From Lysobacter capsici (lineage in GTDB: Bacteria > Pseudomonadota > Gammaproteobacteria > Xanthomonadales > Xanthomonadaceae): a DNA stretch of 64,000 bases. The notes under the pieces were generated by a model. That model was given only the letters and a program-made list of their open reading frames with translations. It was not told the DNA's origin and ran no database searches. Of this stretch, positions 35,615-45,044 are shown in pieces. The position numbers and the translations under genes were made by a program. The stretch spans positions 5,580,001-5,644,000 of the forward strand of contig NZ_CP076103.1 in the NCBI RefSeq assembly GCF_018732085.1. Reading direction: 5' to 3'. Positions within the stretch are counted from its first letter, which is position 1. Every line of letters begins with the position of its first letter.

Positions 35615-36037
35615 TCACCGCAGCCCGATCTTCAACGAATACTTCACCACCGCGCCGCGGCGCGCACTGGCGCGCGGCTGGTACATCTGGATGCGATACA
35701 AACCATCGGCCGGCAGCCGCGCACTGCGCGTGTCGCTGCCTTCCAGCGGCAAGGCGAGCTGTTGCGGATCGGGCAGTACGTAATCGGCCGGCGGAAACAC
35801 GTTGAGGTCGGCGTTGCGGCTGCCGCTCACCGTCACGCTCAACACCTGGCCGGCCTTGGCGGTGAGCAGATACTCGACGGTGTCGTAGCCTTTAAACGAG
35901 CCTTTGAGCGTGGTCGCGCTGTGTCCCTTGGCGAAATGCACCGGCACCTGACTGACCTTGTCGGCGGCCGAAGCGACGGGCGAGGACATCAGCAAGGACA
36001 GTGCGAGCAAAGCGGCCGAAGCGGGGCGAGCGATCAT
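35615..36037 (-). CDS. Secreted PPC-like domain protein
   Basis: 140 aa. Signal peptide ending near ASAA, then a single beta-sandwich with 'FAKGHSATTLKGSFKGYDTVEYLLTAKAGQVLSVTVSG' and 'DGLYRIQMYQPRASARRG', similar to pre-peptidase C-terminal (PPC) and inhibitor-like domains. It lacks a protease domain. Start ATG 36037; a TTG two codons earlier is less likely. Confidence 0.72.
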   Translation of the reverse strand: MIARPASAALLALSLLMSSPVASAADKVSQVPVHFAKGHSATTLKGSFKGYDTVEYLLTAKAGQVLSVTVSGSRNADLNVFPPADYVLPDPQQLALPLEGSDTRSARLPADGLYRIQMYQPRASARRGAVVKYSLKIGLR

Positions 36038-36490
36038 GTGCAAGTTCCATGGGGATTGGCGACGACCTTAGCCCAACCCACGCTGCGCAATCGTGAACCA
36101 TGCCGATGCGGCGATATGAAATTTCTTCAGTGCCGACATTCTCTACACGCATCGCACGCAAAAAACAGTACACGGCGTCAACGCGTCAACGCCGACACAT
36201 CGCGCGCTACGGCCTCACCAACTAAAGTCCGCGCCCGCCGAAGCCGTGCTTTCATCGCCGAAATCCCGCCGACAGCGACACGCTGGCGCGCGAATTGACC
36301 GAACGCTGACAACCCACCGCGATCGCCGACTATCCGCCCACGTCCCCAAACCGACGCCGATGCGATACGCGCCCGCCAAGCCCGCAGTGTTCATCGCCGC
36401 GGCCGACATCTCACCGCTCATCGCGCTCATGCGATCCAGGCACCCGTCGATATCGCCGAAACGCTGATTGACGTCGCCGTCGAACGCGGA
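36038..36490. other. Intergenic gap between two minus-strand genes
   Basis: 453 bases. The part at about 36095-36180 is AT-richer and probably holds the promoter of the PPC-like gene. A short direct repeat (GCGTCAAC twice) is at about 36175-36190. No convincing gene. Confidence 0.45.
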
Positions 36491-37537
36491 TCAGGACTGC
36501 GGCTTGCCCGTAGGCTTCGCTGGCGCAGGTGTCGCGACTGCGGCCGGCTTGGATGCGGGTTGCTGCTTAGGTTGTTGCTTGACCTGCTGCTTTGGCTGCT
36601 GCTTGGCTTGTTGCTTTGGCTGCTGTTTGGCTTGTTGCTTTGGATTCTGCTTGGCTTGTTTCTGCGGCTGCGGCTGCGGCTTCGACTGTTTCTTGGGTTG
36701 CAGCGCGGCCTGTGGCTTGGACTGCGCTGTGGGAGGTTGCGCGGTTTTTTGCGCAGGCTCCGCTACCGACTTCACCGGCGAGGCCACGGGCTTGGTTACA
36801 CTTTTATTCTTGTCGCGTATCCACACGCTGAGCTGATCGCGCCGAATCTCGAACAGACCCATCGCCTCGATCAGGTCGCTGAGCTTGGGATACCCGTAAT
36901 TGCGCGGATCGAACGAGGCCTGGTTGCCGACCTGCTGGCCGACCGTCGCCAATCGCGACCAACCATCGTCGCCACTGGCCGAATCGGTCGCACGCCGCAG
37001 CATCTGCACCAATCGGGTATCGCCGCGCAGGTCCTTGGCGCTGCGCGGCGGCGTGGTCGCCACCTCGTCGGCCGGCGCATCCTCGCTGGCCGGTTGGCCC
37101 AGGCCTTCGACATAGGTGAATTTCGAACACGCGTTGACGAACGGCTCCGGAGTTTTCTTTTCGCCGAAGCCATAGACCTTGACCCCGTCGGTGAGCAGAC
37201 GCATCACCAGCGGGGTGAAGTCGGCATCGCTGGAGACGATCGCGAAGCCGTCGAGGTTGCGTGCGTACAACAGATCCATCGCGTCGATCACCATCGCCAT
37301 GTCGGACGCGTTCTTGCCCTTGCTGTAGGCGAACTGCTGGATCGGCCGGATCGCGAACTCGTGCAGCACCGCTTCCCAGCTCTTGAGGTTCGGGCTTTTC
37401 CAGTCGCCGTAGGCGCGGCGCACGTTGGCCACGCCGTAGCGCGCCACCTCGGCCAGGATCACCTCGATCTTCGCCGCCGGCGCGTTGTCGGCATCGATCA
37501 GCAGCGCGATGCGTTTTTCTTCCGAGGCCAGGCCCAT
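36491..37537 (-). CDS. NYN-domain (LabA/DUF88-like) protein with OST-HTH and Lys/Gln tail
   Basis: 348 aa. The N-terminal NYN/PIN-like nuclease fold has its acidic residues in 'IALLIDADNAPA', 'NASDMAMVIDAMDLLY' and 'FAIVSSDADFTPL'. An OST-HTH/LOTUS domain is at about residues 175-245 ('WSRLATVGQQVGN', 'YGYPKLSDLIEAMGLFEI'). The C-terminal 90 residues are low-complexity, with tandem KQQPKQQAKQQ units. Likely a cytoplasmic RNA-binding nuclease. The repeat tail is encoded by a slippage-prone tandem at about 36560-36670 and may vary between strains. Confidence 0.85.
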   Translation of the reverse strand: MGLASEEKRIALLIDADNAPAAKIEVILAEVARYGVANVRRAYGDWKSPNLKSWEAVLHEFAIRPIQQFAYSKGKNASDMAMVIDAMDLLYARNLDGFAIVSSDADFTPLVMRLLTDGVKVYGFGEKKTPEPFVNACSKFTYVEGLGQPASEDAPADEVATTPPRSAKDLRGDTRLVQMLRRATDSASGDDGWSRLATVGQQVGNQASFDPRNYGYPKLSDLIEAMGLFEIRRDQLSVWIRDKNKSVTKPVASPVKSVAEPAQKTAQPPTAQSKPQAALQPKKQSKPQPQPQKQAKQNPKQQAKQQPKQQAKQQPKQQVKQQPKQQPASKPAAVATPAPAKPTGKPQS

Positions 37538-37701
37538 GCGCGCATTCTCCCTGCCGCCGGCCCGGATGCGGGCGGGCGTTGTCGCGGCCAGCCTAGCGCA
37601 ACCGCCGCCGCGGCGCGTGGCACTGAAGATAGGCCAGCTTCATGACGGCCTAACCCCGATGCGGGACAATGGCGCGGAATCCGACGACAAGACCATCTCC
37701 C

Positions 37702-38655
37702 ATGAGCAATCAACTCGAACAACTGCGCGCGCTGTCCACCGTCGTCGCCGACACCGGCGACATCGACGCGATCGCCCGCTTCCATCCGCAGGACGCCACC
37801 ACCAACCCCTCGCTGCTGCTCAAGGCCGCCGGCCTGCCGAATTACGCGCCGTTGATCGACGCGGCCCTGCGCGGCGCCCAGGGCGACGACGAGGCCGCGC
37901 GCGTGAGCGATGCCGGTCTGCGCCTGGCGGTGGCGATCGGCGGCGAAATCCTCAAGCTGATCCCCGGCCGCGTGTCGACCGAAGTCGATGCGCGCCTGAG
38001 CTTCGACACCCAGGCCAGCCTGGCCCAGGCGCACCGCATCGTCGAGCTGTACGAGCAGGCCGGGATCGGCCGCGACCGCCTGCTGATCAAGCTCGCATCG
38101 ACCTGGGAAGGCATCCGCGCCGCCGAGCAGCTCGAGCGCGAAGGCATCCACTGCAATCTCACCCTGTTGTTCTCGTTCGCCCAGGCGGTGGCCTGCGCCG
38201 AAGCCGGCGTGTACCTGATCTCGCCCTTCGTCGGCCGCATCCTCGACTGGCACCTGGCCAACGGCATGGCCAAGCCGGCGACGCCGCAGGACGACCCGGG
38301 CGTGCAATCGGTCACCCGCATCTGGGAGTACTACAAGCGCAACGGCTACCAGACCGTGGTGATGGGCGCGAGCTTCCGCAACACCGGACAGGTGCTGGCG
38401 CTGGCCGGTTGCGACCGGCTGACGATCTCGCCCGAGCTGCTCGGCGAACTCGAATCCACTCAAGCCGACGTTGAACGCGCCCTGTCCGACGACGGTCAAC
38501 GCACCCAACCGGGCGAATCGCTCGGCGAAGCCGCCTTCCGCTGGCAGCACAACGAAGACGCGATGGCGACCGACAAGCTCGCCGACGGCATCCGCCGCTT
38601 CGCCGCCGACCAGCGCAAGCTCGAAGAGCAACTCGCCCAGCGCCTGCGCGGCTGA
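37702..38655 (+). CDS. tal: Transaldolase
   Basis: 317 aa, TalB-type length. Motifs 'DATTNPSLLLKA', 'GRVSTEVDARLSFD', 'LLIKLASTWEGIRAAE' (Schiff-base Lys) and 'SPFVGRILDW' are complete. It transfers dihydroxyacetone units in the non-oxidative pentose phosphate pathway. Ten bases separate it from ndh, so they may share a transcript. Confidence 0.96.
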   Translation: MSNQLEQLRALSTVVADTGDIDAIARFHPQDATTNPSLLLKAAGLPNYAPLIDAALRGAQGDDEAARVSDAGLRLAVAIGGEILKLIPGRVSTEVDARLSFDTQASLAQAHRIVELYEQAGIGRDRLLIKLASTWEGIRAAEQLEREGIHCNLTLLFSFAQAVACAEAGVYLISPFVGRILDWHLANGMAKPATPQDDPGVQSVTRIWEYYKRNGYQTVVMGASFRNTGQVLALAGCDRLTISPELLGELESTQADVERALSDDGQRTQPGESLGEAAFRWQHNEDAMATDKLADGIRRFAADQRKLEEQLAQRLRG

Positions 38656-38665
38656 GCGCGCCGCG

Positions 38666-39958
38666 ATGAGCAGCAACGATTCGCGCAAGCACGTCGTCAT
38701 CGTCGGCGGCGGTTTCGGCGGTCTGTGGACGACGCGCGCGCTGGCTTCGGCCGATGTGCGCATCACCTTGATCGATCGCCGTAACCACCATCTGTTCCAA
38801 CCGCTGCTGTACCAGGTCGCCACGGCCGGCCTGTCGGCGCCGGACATCGCCGCGCCGCTGCGGCACATCCTGCGCAAACAGGCCAACGTCGAAGTGCGGC
38901 TGGGCGAAGTGATCGGCCTGGACGCGGTCGCGCGCAACGTCTCGCTCGCCGACGGCGAGGTGATCGCTTACGACTACCTGCTGCTGGCCAGCGGCGCGAC
39001 CCACGCCTATTTCGGTCACGACGAATGGGCGCAGCACGCGCCGGGCCTGAAGACGCTCGACGACGCGCTGCACATCCGCCGCCGCGTGCTGACCGCGTTC
39101 GAACGCGCCGAAGCCGCGGACGACGAGGCCGAGCGCGCGGCGTGGCTGCATTTCGCCGTGGTCGGCGGCGGCCCGACCGGGGTCGAACTCGCCGGCACCC
39201 TGGCCGAGATCGCGCACAAGACCCTGCGCCGCGAATTCCGCCGCATCGATCCGTCGCAAGCGAAGGTCCGATTGATCGAAGCCGGGCCGCGCGTGCTCGC
39301 GAGCTTTCCCGAGTCGCTGTCGGAAAAAGCCCGCGTGCAATTGCAGCGGCTCGGCGTGGAAGTCGTCACCGGCACGCCGGTCGGCGCGATCGGACGCGAC
39401 GGCTACAGCCTCGGCGCCGAGTTCGTGCCCGCGCGCACCGTGCTGTGGGCGGCCGGTGTCGCCGCCTCGCCGCTGGGCGCGCTGCTCGACGCGCCGCGCG
39501 ACCGTGCCGGCCGGGTGCGGGTCGAACCCGACCTGACCGTGCCCGGCTATCCGGACATCTTCGTCGCCGGCGACCTGGCGAGCATCCAGCAAGCCAACGG
39601 CCAGCCGGTGCCGGGCGTCGCGCCGGGCGCCAAGCAGATGGGCAGCTACGTCGCCCGTGCGATCCGCGCGCGCCTGAGCGGCCGCACCATCGGCCCTTTC
39701 CGCTACGTCGACTACGGCAACCTCGCCACCATCGGCCGCCGCGCCGCGGTGGTCGACCTGCGCGGCTTCAAGTTCTCCGGCTTCCTGGCCTGGGCGTTCT
39801 GGCTGGCCGCGCACGTGTTCTTCCTGATCGGCTTTCGCAACCGTTTGATCGTGATGCTCAACTGGTCGTGGGCGTATTTCACCTACCAGCGGCATGCGCG
39901 GATCATTTTTGGTGGCGGCAACGAAGACGGCGGTGCCAAGGACGACAACGCCGGTTGA
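38666..39958 (+). CDS. ndh: Type II NADH:quinone oxidoreductase
   Basis: 430 aa. FAD-binding 'VIVGGGFGGLWTTRAL', second Rossmann 'FAVVGGGPTGVELAGTLAEI' for NADH, and the distal FAD motif 'FVAGDLASI'. The C-terminal amphipathic/hydrophobic region ('FWLAAHVFFLIGFRNR') attaches it to the inner membrane. It feeds electrons from NADH to the quinone pool without pumping protons. Confidence 0.93.
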   Translation: MSSNDSRKHVVIVGGGFGGLWTTRALASADVRITLIDRRNHHLFQPLLYQVATAGLSAPDIAAPLRHILRKQANVEVRLGEVIGLDAVARNVSLADGEVIAYDYLLLASGATHAYFGHDEWAQHAPGLKTLDDALHIRRRVLTAFERAEAADDEAERAAWLHFAVVGGGPTGVELAGTLAEIAHKTLRREFRRIDPSQAKVRLIEAGPRVLASFPESLSEKARVQLQRLGVEVVTGTPVGAIGRDGYSLGAEFVPARTVLWAAGVAASPLGALLDAPRDRAGRVRVEPDLTVPGYPDIFVAGDLASIQQANGQPVPGVAPGAKQMGSYVARAIRARLSGRTIGPFRYVDYGNLATIGRRAAVVDLRGFKFSGFLAWAFWLAAHVFFLIGFRNRLIVMLNWSWAYFTYQRHARIIFGGGNEDGGAKDDNAG

Positions 39959-39981
39959 GCCGTGCAGGACTCACCGCAACG

Positions 39982-40013
39982 ACGAAGGGCGCCTCGCGGC
40001 GCCCTTCGTTTTT
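39982..40013. terminator. Bidirectional intrinsic terminator
   Basis: ACGAAGGGCGCC pairs perfectly with GGCGCCCTTCGT around a TCGC loop, followed by TTTTT. It lies between the convergent ndh and the secreted protein gene at 40055 and can serve both. Confidence 0.88.
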
Positions 40014-40054
40014 CAGCGATTGCGAAGGCATCGCCGATCGGCCGGGCCGATCGA

Positions 40055-40483
40055 TCAGGTATACCCGTCGAAGTAGAACGCCGTGGCCTGCACGTTCTTG
40101 GTCGCGCCGGTGTCCAGATCGGTGATGGTCACGCGCAAGGTGGCCTCGCCGTCGCCCTGGGTTTCGGTGCTGATGAGCTTCTCGCAGTAAGACTGATTGC
40201 CGCAACCGGCCGGCACCGTGTTGGTCTCCAGGTCGCGCCAGGCGTAGGAATAATTGCCCGCGCCCAGGCCGGCGACCTGGAACAGCGCCGTGGTCGGATT
40301 GGTCGCGCCGCCCGGCCGCCACACCGAGGTGCAGGTGAAGGCCTCGGGTACGTCGAGTGCATAGGTGTCGACGAAGCAGGTCACCACCGCATTGCTCATG
40401 TCGCCCGCTCGTGCCGGCTGGCTGTGCGCCAGCCCCAGAACCGAAATCAACGCGCCTACCGCCCATAGCTTGTTGGCTTGCAT
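40055..40483 (-). CDS. Secreted hypothetical protein
   Basis: 142 aa. Signal peptide ending near PARA, mature beta-rich domain of about 118 residues with four or more Cys, suggesting disulfides; phrases such as 'LFQVAGLGAGNYSYAWRDL' recall a Greek-key fold. SD GGAGGG six bases before ATG. No family recognised. Confidence 0.72.
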   Translation of the reverse strand: MQANKLWAVGALISVLGLAHSQPARAGDMSNAVVTCFVDTYALDVPEAFTCTSVWRPGGATNPTTALFQVAGLGAGNYSYAWRDLETNTVPAGCGNQSYCEKLISTETQGDGEATLRVTITDLDTGATKNVQATAFYFDGYT

Positions 40484-40750
40484 ACACCCTCCATTGGTCT
40501 GCGTGACGCGGGCCGCGGTCGGCCCGCGCGATTCGAGAAACCGCCGGTCCCGGCGGCTTCGAGCGCGAGTCTAGACAGGCCCGCGGGGACGCGGACGCAC
40601 GGCGCGCCAAGCGTATGCAGGAGTGCGATGCGGCTTCCACTTTATCTCGATGCGCAGCACGTCCTGGCTAGATTGCATCGCACGTGCAGCATGCCGGCCA
40701 TCGTCGGGCGCACGCCGATCGCACCGGCCGATGACGGTCCGGACGCAGAC

Positions 40751-41218
40751 TCAGTGCCGATCGATCCGACACAGAAAACAGCCGAACCGCGCGTTGTGCG
40801 CCATCACGCTGACCACGCCGTCGATCGCGAACAGCGACTGCAGTTCGTCCTGCGCCGCCGCGCCCTCGACCGCGCGCGCATCGCGCATCCAGCCGTCGCG
40901 GTCGTAGGCGCGCAGCGACAGATACCGGGTCGCCAGGATAGGCGGCAGTTCGTTGCGATACGTCGGCGCCTGCAGCGCGGCCTCGCGCACGAAGATCGGA
41001 CCGCTGGCGCGGTACGGCCCCAGCGCATGGTGTTCGTACGGCAGCAGCAACAGCGTCTCGCCGACCGCGGCGTCGGTCAGCGACACCCGGCAGGGATAGC
41101 CGCGCGGCGAATCGGCGACGACACGGCGCATGTCGTGGGCGCGCAGGCGGTCGTCGTCGAGCGCGAACAAGGGGCGGAACGGTTCGGGCGACAGGCCGCT
41201 GATGCGATAGGCGTTCAT
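40751..41218 (-). CDS. DUF1203 family protein
   Basis: 155 aa. 'YRISGLSPEPFRPLFALDDDRLRAHDMRRVVADSPRGYPCRVSLTDAAVGE' and the ending 'HNARFGCFLCRIDR' are diagnostic of DUF1203, a small cytoplasmic protein of unknown function. SD TGGAG precedes ATG 41218. Confidence 0.9.
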   Translation of the reverse strand: MNAYRISGLSPEPFRPLFALDDDRLRAHDMRRVVADSPRGYPCRVSLTDAAVGETLLLLPYEHHALGPYRASGPIFVREAALQAPTYRNELPPILATRYLSLRAYDRDGWMRDARAVEGAAAQDELQSLFAIDGVVSVMAHNARFGCFLCRIDRH

Positions 41219-41345
41219 GGGCGACTCCAGGCGAAGGCTCGATGCCACGATAGCCAGCGCTCGGCGCGCTCGATATCCGGATCTTGCCGCGGCCGCATTC
41301 GCCGATACTTCGCCGATACGCCGCCTCCGGGCCAGTCGATCGGAC

Positions 41346-41376
41346 AAAAAAAAACGGCCCGGTGTCCCGGGCCGTT
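41346..41376 (-). terminator. rpoH intrinsic terminator
   Basis: Read on the minus strand: AACGGCCCGG, short loop, CCGGGCCGTT, then a run of nine T. Starts about 28 bases after the rpoH stop. Strong canonical form. Confidence 0.93.
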
Positions 41377-41404
41377 GGATCGCATCGCGTCATTCGCCGC
41401 TGGA

Positions 41405-42283
<879 letters not shown>

Positions 42284-42307
42284 GGGCGTCATCTTAGCAG
42301 TCGGCAT

Positions 42308-42804
42308 ATAGGACTGCTAAAGGGGGAAAAGGTTCCGCTGTGTTGCGGGATTGGAACGCACGAACGCGATCGTGGGGTGTCTCTCGCATTCGCCAGAACG
42401 GGCCTTGGCCGAAATTCCGGTCAAAACCACGAGATCGAGTCGAAAATTCAACAACATCAACATGTTACAAAATACAGCCAGAGGGGCTTTGTGAATCTTT
42501 CGGCATCCCGGCCGAATCTGGCGTGCGTTATTCGGCACTGCCGGGCATCCAACTCGGCGGTTTATTGCCAATTTGAGCCGAATCCCTTTATCGGCGGTTA
42601 CGCCAGCGGTTTTTCGCGGCATGCCGGCGAGCGGGATAACTATTTGAACCTTATGAATTAAAAGATTATTAAGAACGGGCGTCACAGCCGCTCTACCAGC
42701 CCTTCGCAGGCTCCCGGCCGTCATCTATCACGACCAAGATCGACCGCAAAACCGGGCCGTTTCCGGCATCTTCCAGGTTGCCCGATCGACGCCAAAGGCA
42801 ACAA
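42308..42804. other. Lower-GC intergenic region upstream of rpoH
   Basis: About 500 bases, AT-richer than all neighbours, especially 42430-42680. No convincing gene in either direction. It should contain the rpoH promoters; the origin of the atypical composition is unclear. Confidence 0.6.
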
Positions 42805-43500
42805 TTAGCGTTCGATCGCCTTCATTTCGCCGACGAAGCGCGCCGTTATGTTCTGCGGCCGGGTAATGGCACTGCCTATGACCACGAAATCCGCGCCGAG
42901 TTGCAGCGCACGAGCAGCTTGCCGCGGCGTGTCGATACCGCCTTCAGCCACCAGCAGGCAACCGTCCACGGCCCGGCGCATGCGGCGGAACGCGGCGAAG
43001 TCGTCGTCCGACAGACGCTGGCCCCGGGTGGCCTCGGTATGGCCGAAGGCCGCGCTGGACACGCAGTCGAAACCCAGCGCCTGCGCCCGCAGCGCCTCGA
43101 CCGTGGTCGCGACTTCGGCCATCAGCCGCAAGCCCGGATGGCGCTTGCGGATCGCGGCGTGGAAGTCGCCTAGGCGCTGGCCGCCCGGGCGGCGGCGATC
43201 GCTCGCGTCCAGGCCGGCCATGTCGGCGCCGGCCTGCGCCACCTGGTCGATCTCCGCCAGGGTCGGGGTCAGCGCGATCTCGCAATCCGGATAGACCTGG
43301 GTGAGCACGCCGATCAGCGGCGCGTCCACGGCGGCACGGATCCGGGCGATGTCGTTCGCGCCGTTGGCCAGCACCCCGCAGGCGCCGCCCTCGATCGCCG
43401 CGCGCGCCATCGCCGGCATGCAGCCGTGCAGGGGTTCGCCGGGCAAGGCCTGGCACGAGACCACCAACCCGCCGCGCAGGCGTTCGAACAGGCGGTTCAT
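42805..43500 (-). CDS. NanE-like TIM-barrel protein lacking the catalytic lysine
   Basis: 231 aa. Full-length match to the N-acetylmannosamine-6-phosphate 2-epimerase fold: 'CQALPGEPLHGCMPAMARAAIEGGA', 'ALTPTLAEIDQVAQAGADMAGLDA', 'GFDCVSSAAFGHTEATRG' and 'LVAEGGIDTPRQAARALQLGADFVVIGSAITRP'. In NanE the loop after the third strand reads like 'IGLIKRDYP' with the catalytic Lys; here it is 'IGVLTQVYP', so Lys is replaced by Thr. The usual phosphate-side Arg ('GIRA') also reads 'GVLA', and 'MADIST' reads 'MAEVAT'. The general-acid Glu (AEGGI) is kept. It probably catalyses something other than ManNAc-6-P epimerisation. Last gene of a four-gene operon; overlaps its upstream neighbour (ATGA). Confidence 0.8.
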   Translation of the reverse strand: MNRLFERLRGGLVVSCQALPGEPLHGCMPAMARAAIEGGACGVLANGANDIARIRAAVDAPLIGVLTQVYPDCEIALTPTLAEIDQVAQAGADMAGLDASDRRRPGGQRLGDFHAAIRKRHPGLRLMAEVATTVEALRAQALGFDCVSSAAFGHTEATRGQRLSDDDFAAFRRMRRAVDGCLLVAEGGIDTPRQAARALQLGADFVVIGSAITRPQNITARFVGEMKAIER

Positions 43501-43847
43501 CGCTCGGCGTCACGCACCGGCGGCAGCGGCGCGTCGTTGAGCAGGCGCGCATCGAGGATCTCCCACCAGCGATCCTGCTCGATCCTGCGCTGTTCCCAGG
43601 CCGGGTCGCGGGACCGACGCGATACCTCGCCGCGGTAGTCGCCCCACCCCGCCTCGTCGGCGAACGAAATCCAATGCTCCAGGGTGTGGACGCCCGGCCC
43701 GACCGTGCATACGTACCAGCGCGGATCGCGGGCCATGTCCAGGCCGTCGTAGAACCAGCGTTCGCGCTCGCCGACCCAGCGCCAGAACGCGGGCAGGTCG
43801 GCGCGCGCGGCGGCGGTCGGGCGGAAGGTGTAGATCAGATGCAGCAT
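43497..43847 (-). CDS. NIPSNAP/ABM-like small protein
   Basis: 116 aa, starting MLHLIYTFRP, with 'WVGERERWFYDGLDMARDPRWYVCTVGPGVHTLEHWISFADEAGWGDY'. This looks like a dimeric alpha/beta-barrel protein (NIPSNAP or antibiotic-biosynthesis-monooxygenase superfamily). No cofactor-binding residues can be assigned. It lies between the FemAB-like protein (18-base gap) and the NanE-like protein (4-base overlap). Confidence 0.6.
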   Translation of the reverse strand: MLHLIYTFRPTAAARADLPAFWRWVGERERWFYDGLDMARDPRWYVCTVGPGVHTLEHWISFADEAGWGDYRGEVSRRSRDPAWEQRRIEQDRWWEILDARLLNDAPLPPVRDAER

Positions 43848-43867
43848 GTCGGCTCCACGCGTATGGA

Positions 43868-45040
43868 TTACAGGAACGCTTGCCAGGCCGGGCCCAGGTG
43901 CGCGCCCAGCTCGCGACGATGACGCTCGGCGAAGCGCCGGTTGTGCCGATGTACCGCGATCGGATCGAGCGCGCGATCGGTCAGCAGCACCGCCGCGGCC
44001 AGCGGCTCGATACGCGCGCCGCGCCCGGCTTTCGCGTGCAGGGCCGAGGTCGACAAGCGCAGTTCGCCGAGTCCTTGACGCGCGGCGTAGTCGATCGGTT
44101 CGTAGCAAGTCAGGACGAAGTAGCGGAAATCGCGATCGTCCAGGTCGTAGTCGCAACCGAAGTAGCGCACGTGCAGCGCGCGTCCGAAGCGATAGCACAC
44201 GCACACCGCAAGGATGCGTTGCTCGCGCCGTGCGACGAACGCGATCGACGACGCCAGCAGCCCGGCGCGGCGCTGTCCATCGAACAATGACTGCATCCAC
44301 GCCCCGCCCTGCGCGCTGCCATGGCGGGCGCGGTTGCGTGCGATCAGCTCCGCCGCCACCGCCTGATTGGCCGCATCGATCCGGCCGCACTCGACCCGAT
44401 TGCCGCATCGCGCGAACGCCGCGATCTCCGACTTGCACTGCCCGCGATCGTGCGCATTCCATCGTGCCATCAGTCCGGCCAGACCATCGGTCGGAACGTC
44501 CATGTTCGCCTCGGCCGAATGCAGCAACACGCTGGCGCCGGCGGTCTGCGCAAGCTCCTGCGCCGCCGCCAACGGCATGTAAGGCATCACCACGCCGGCA
44601 AGACCGCGCTCGCGCGCTTGCTCGTTCATCGACTGCAGCAGGCGCCGCACCACCTGCGGCCGACGGCGGCCACGGATGGCCGCGATCTCGTTGTGAGTCG
44701 AACGCCGCCCGCCGCCCCAGACGAAGCCGCGCGTCCACGGGCCGCGAACATCGGCGAAAAAAGCGCCGAGTTCGAACAGCCCGTCATCGCGTCCGCCGTC
44801 CCACAGCGGGCATGCGGCCAGCAATCCGGCCGGACTCCAGACCGCAAGCACCTCGCACGCGCCCAGGGCATGATCCAGCCCGGCCAGCCAGGCGTGGCTG
44901 TTGTAGAAATTCCGATCGCCGACCAGCGCATCCCATTCGTGCTCGTCGACGGCGGCGACGCCGCGATACACCGACACCTTCAGCGTCTCATCCGCCGAGC
45001 CGCCGCATTCGACCCGCGACTGACGCAGACAAGCACGCAC
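43868..45040 (-). CDS. FemAB-like GNAT acyltransferase (peptidogalycan-type)
   Basis: 390 aa from GTG 45040, with GAGG five bases upstream. Two GNAT-type halves; features of the FemAB_like family are 'NSHAWLAGLDHALG', 'VMPYMPLAAAQELAQ', 'YFGCDYDLDDRDFRYFVLTCYEPIDYAARQGL' and the final 'ALDPIAVHRHNRRFAERHRRE'. Members are thought to transfer aminoacyl or acyl groups onto peptidoglycan precursors or small molecules. It is four bases downstream of the methyltransferase stop, so tightly co-expressed. The acceptor is unknown. Confidence 0.75.
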   Translation of the reverse strand: MRACLRQSRVECGGSADETLKVSVYRGVAAVDEHEWDALVGDRNFYNSHAWLAGLDHALGACEVLAVWSPAGLLAACPLWDGGRDDGLFELGAFFADVRGPWTRGFVWGGGRRSTHNEIAAIRGRRRPQVVRRLLQSMNEQARERGLAGVVMPYMPLAAAQELAQTAGASVLLHSAEANMDVPTDGLAGLMARWNAHDRGQCKSEIAAFARCGNRVECGRIDAANQAVAAELIARNRARHGSAQGGAWMQSLFDGQRRAGLLASSIAFVARREQRILAVCVCYRFGRALHVRYFGCDYDLDDRDFRYFVLTCYEPIDYAARQGLGELRLSTSALHAKAGRGARIEPLAAAVLLTDRALDPIAVHRHNRRFAERHRRELGAHLGPAWQAFL

Positions 45041-45044
45041 GGCC

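Noticed and set aside
36246..36467. 73-codon plus-strand frame before the NYN gene
   Set aside because: Basic low-complexity text, no ribosome site, no domain.
42317..42724. 135-codon minus-strand frame upstream of rpoH
   Set aside because: Composition is not protein-like, no family match seen, and it lies in the low-GC block; kept as intergenic.
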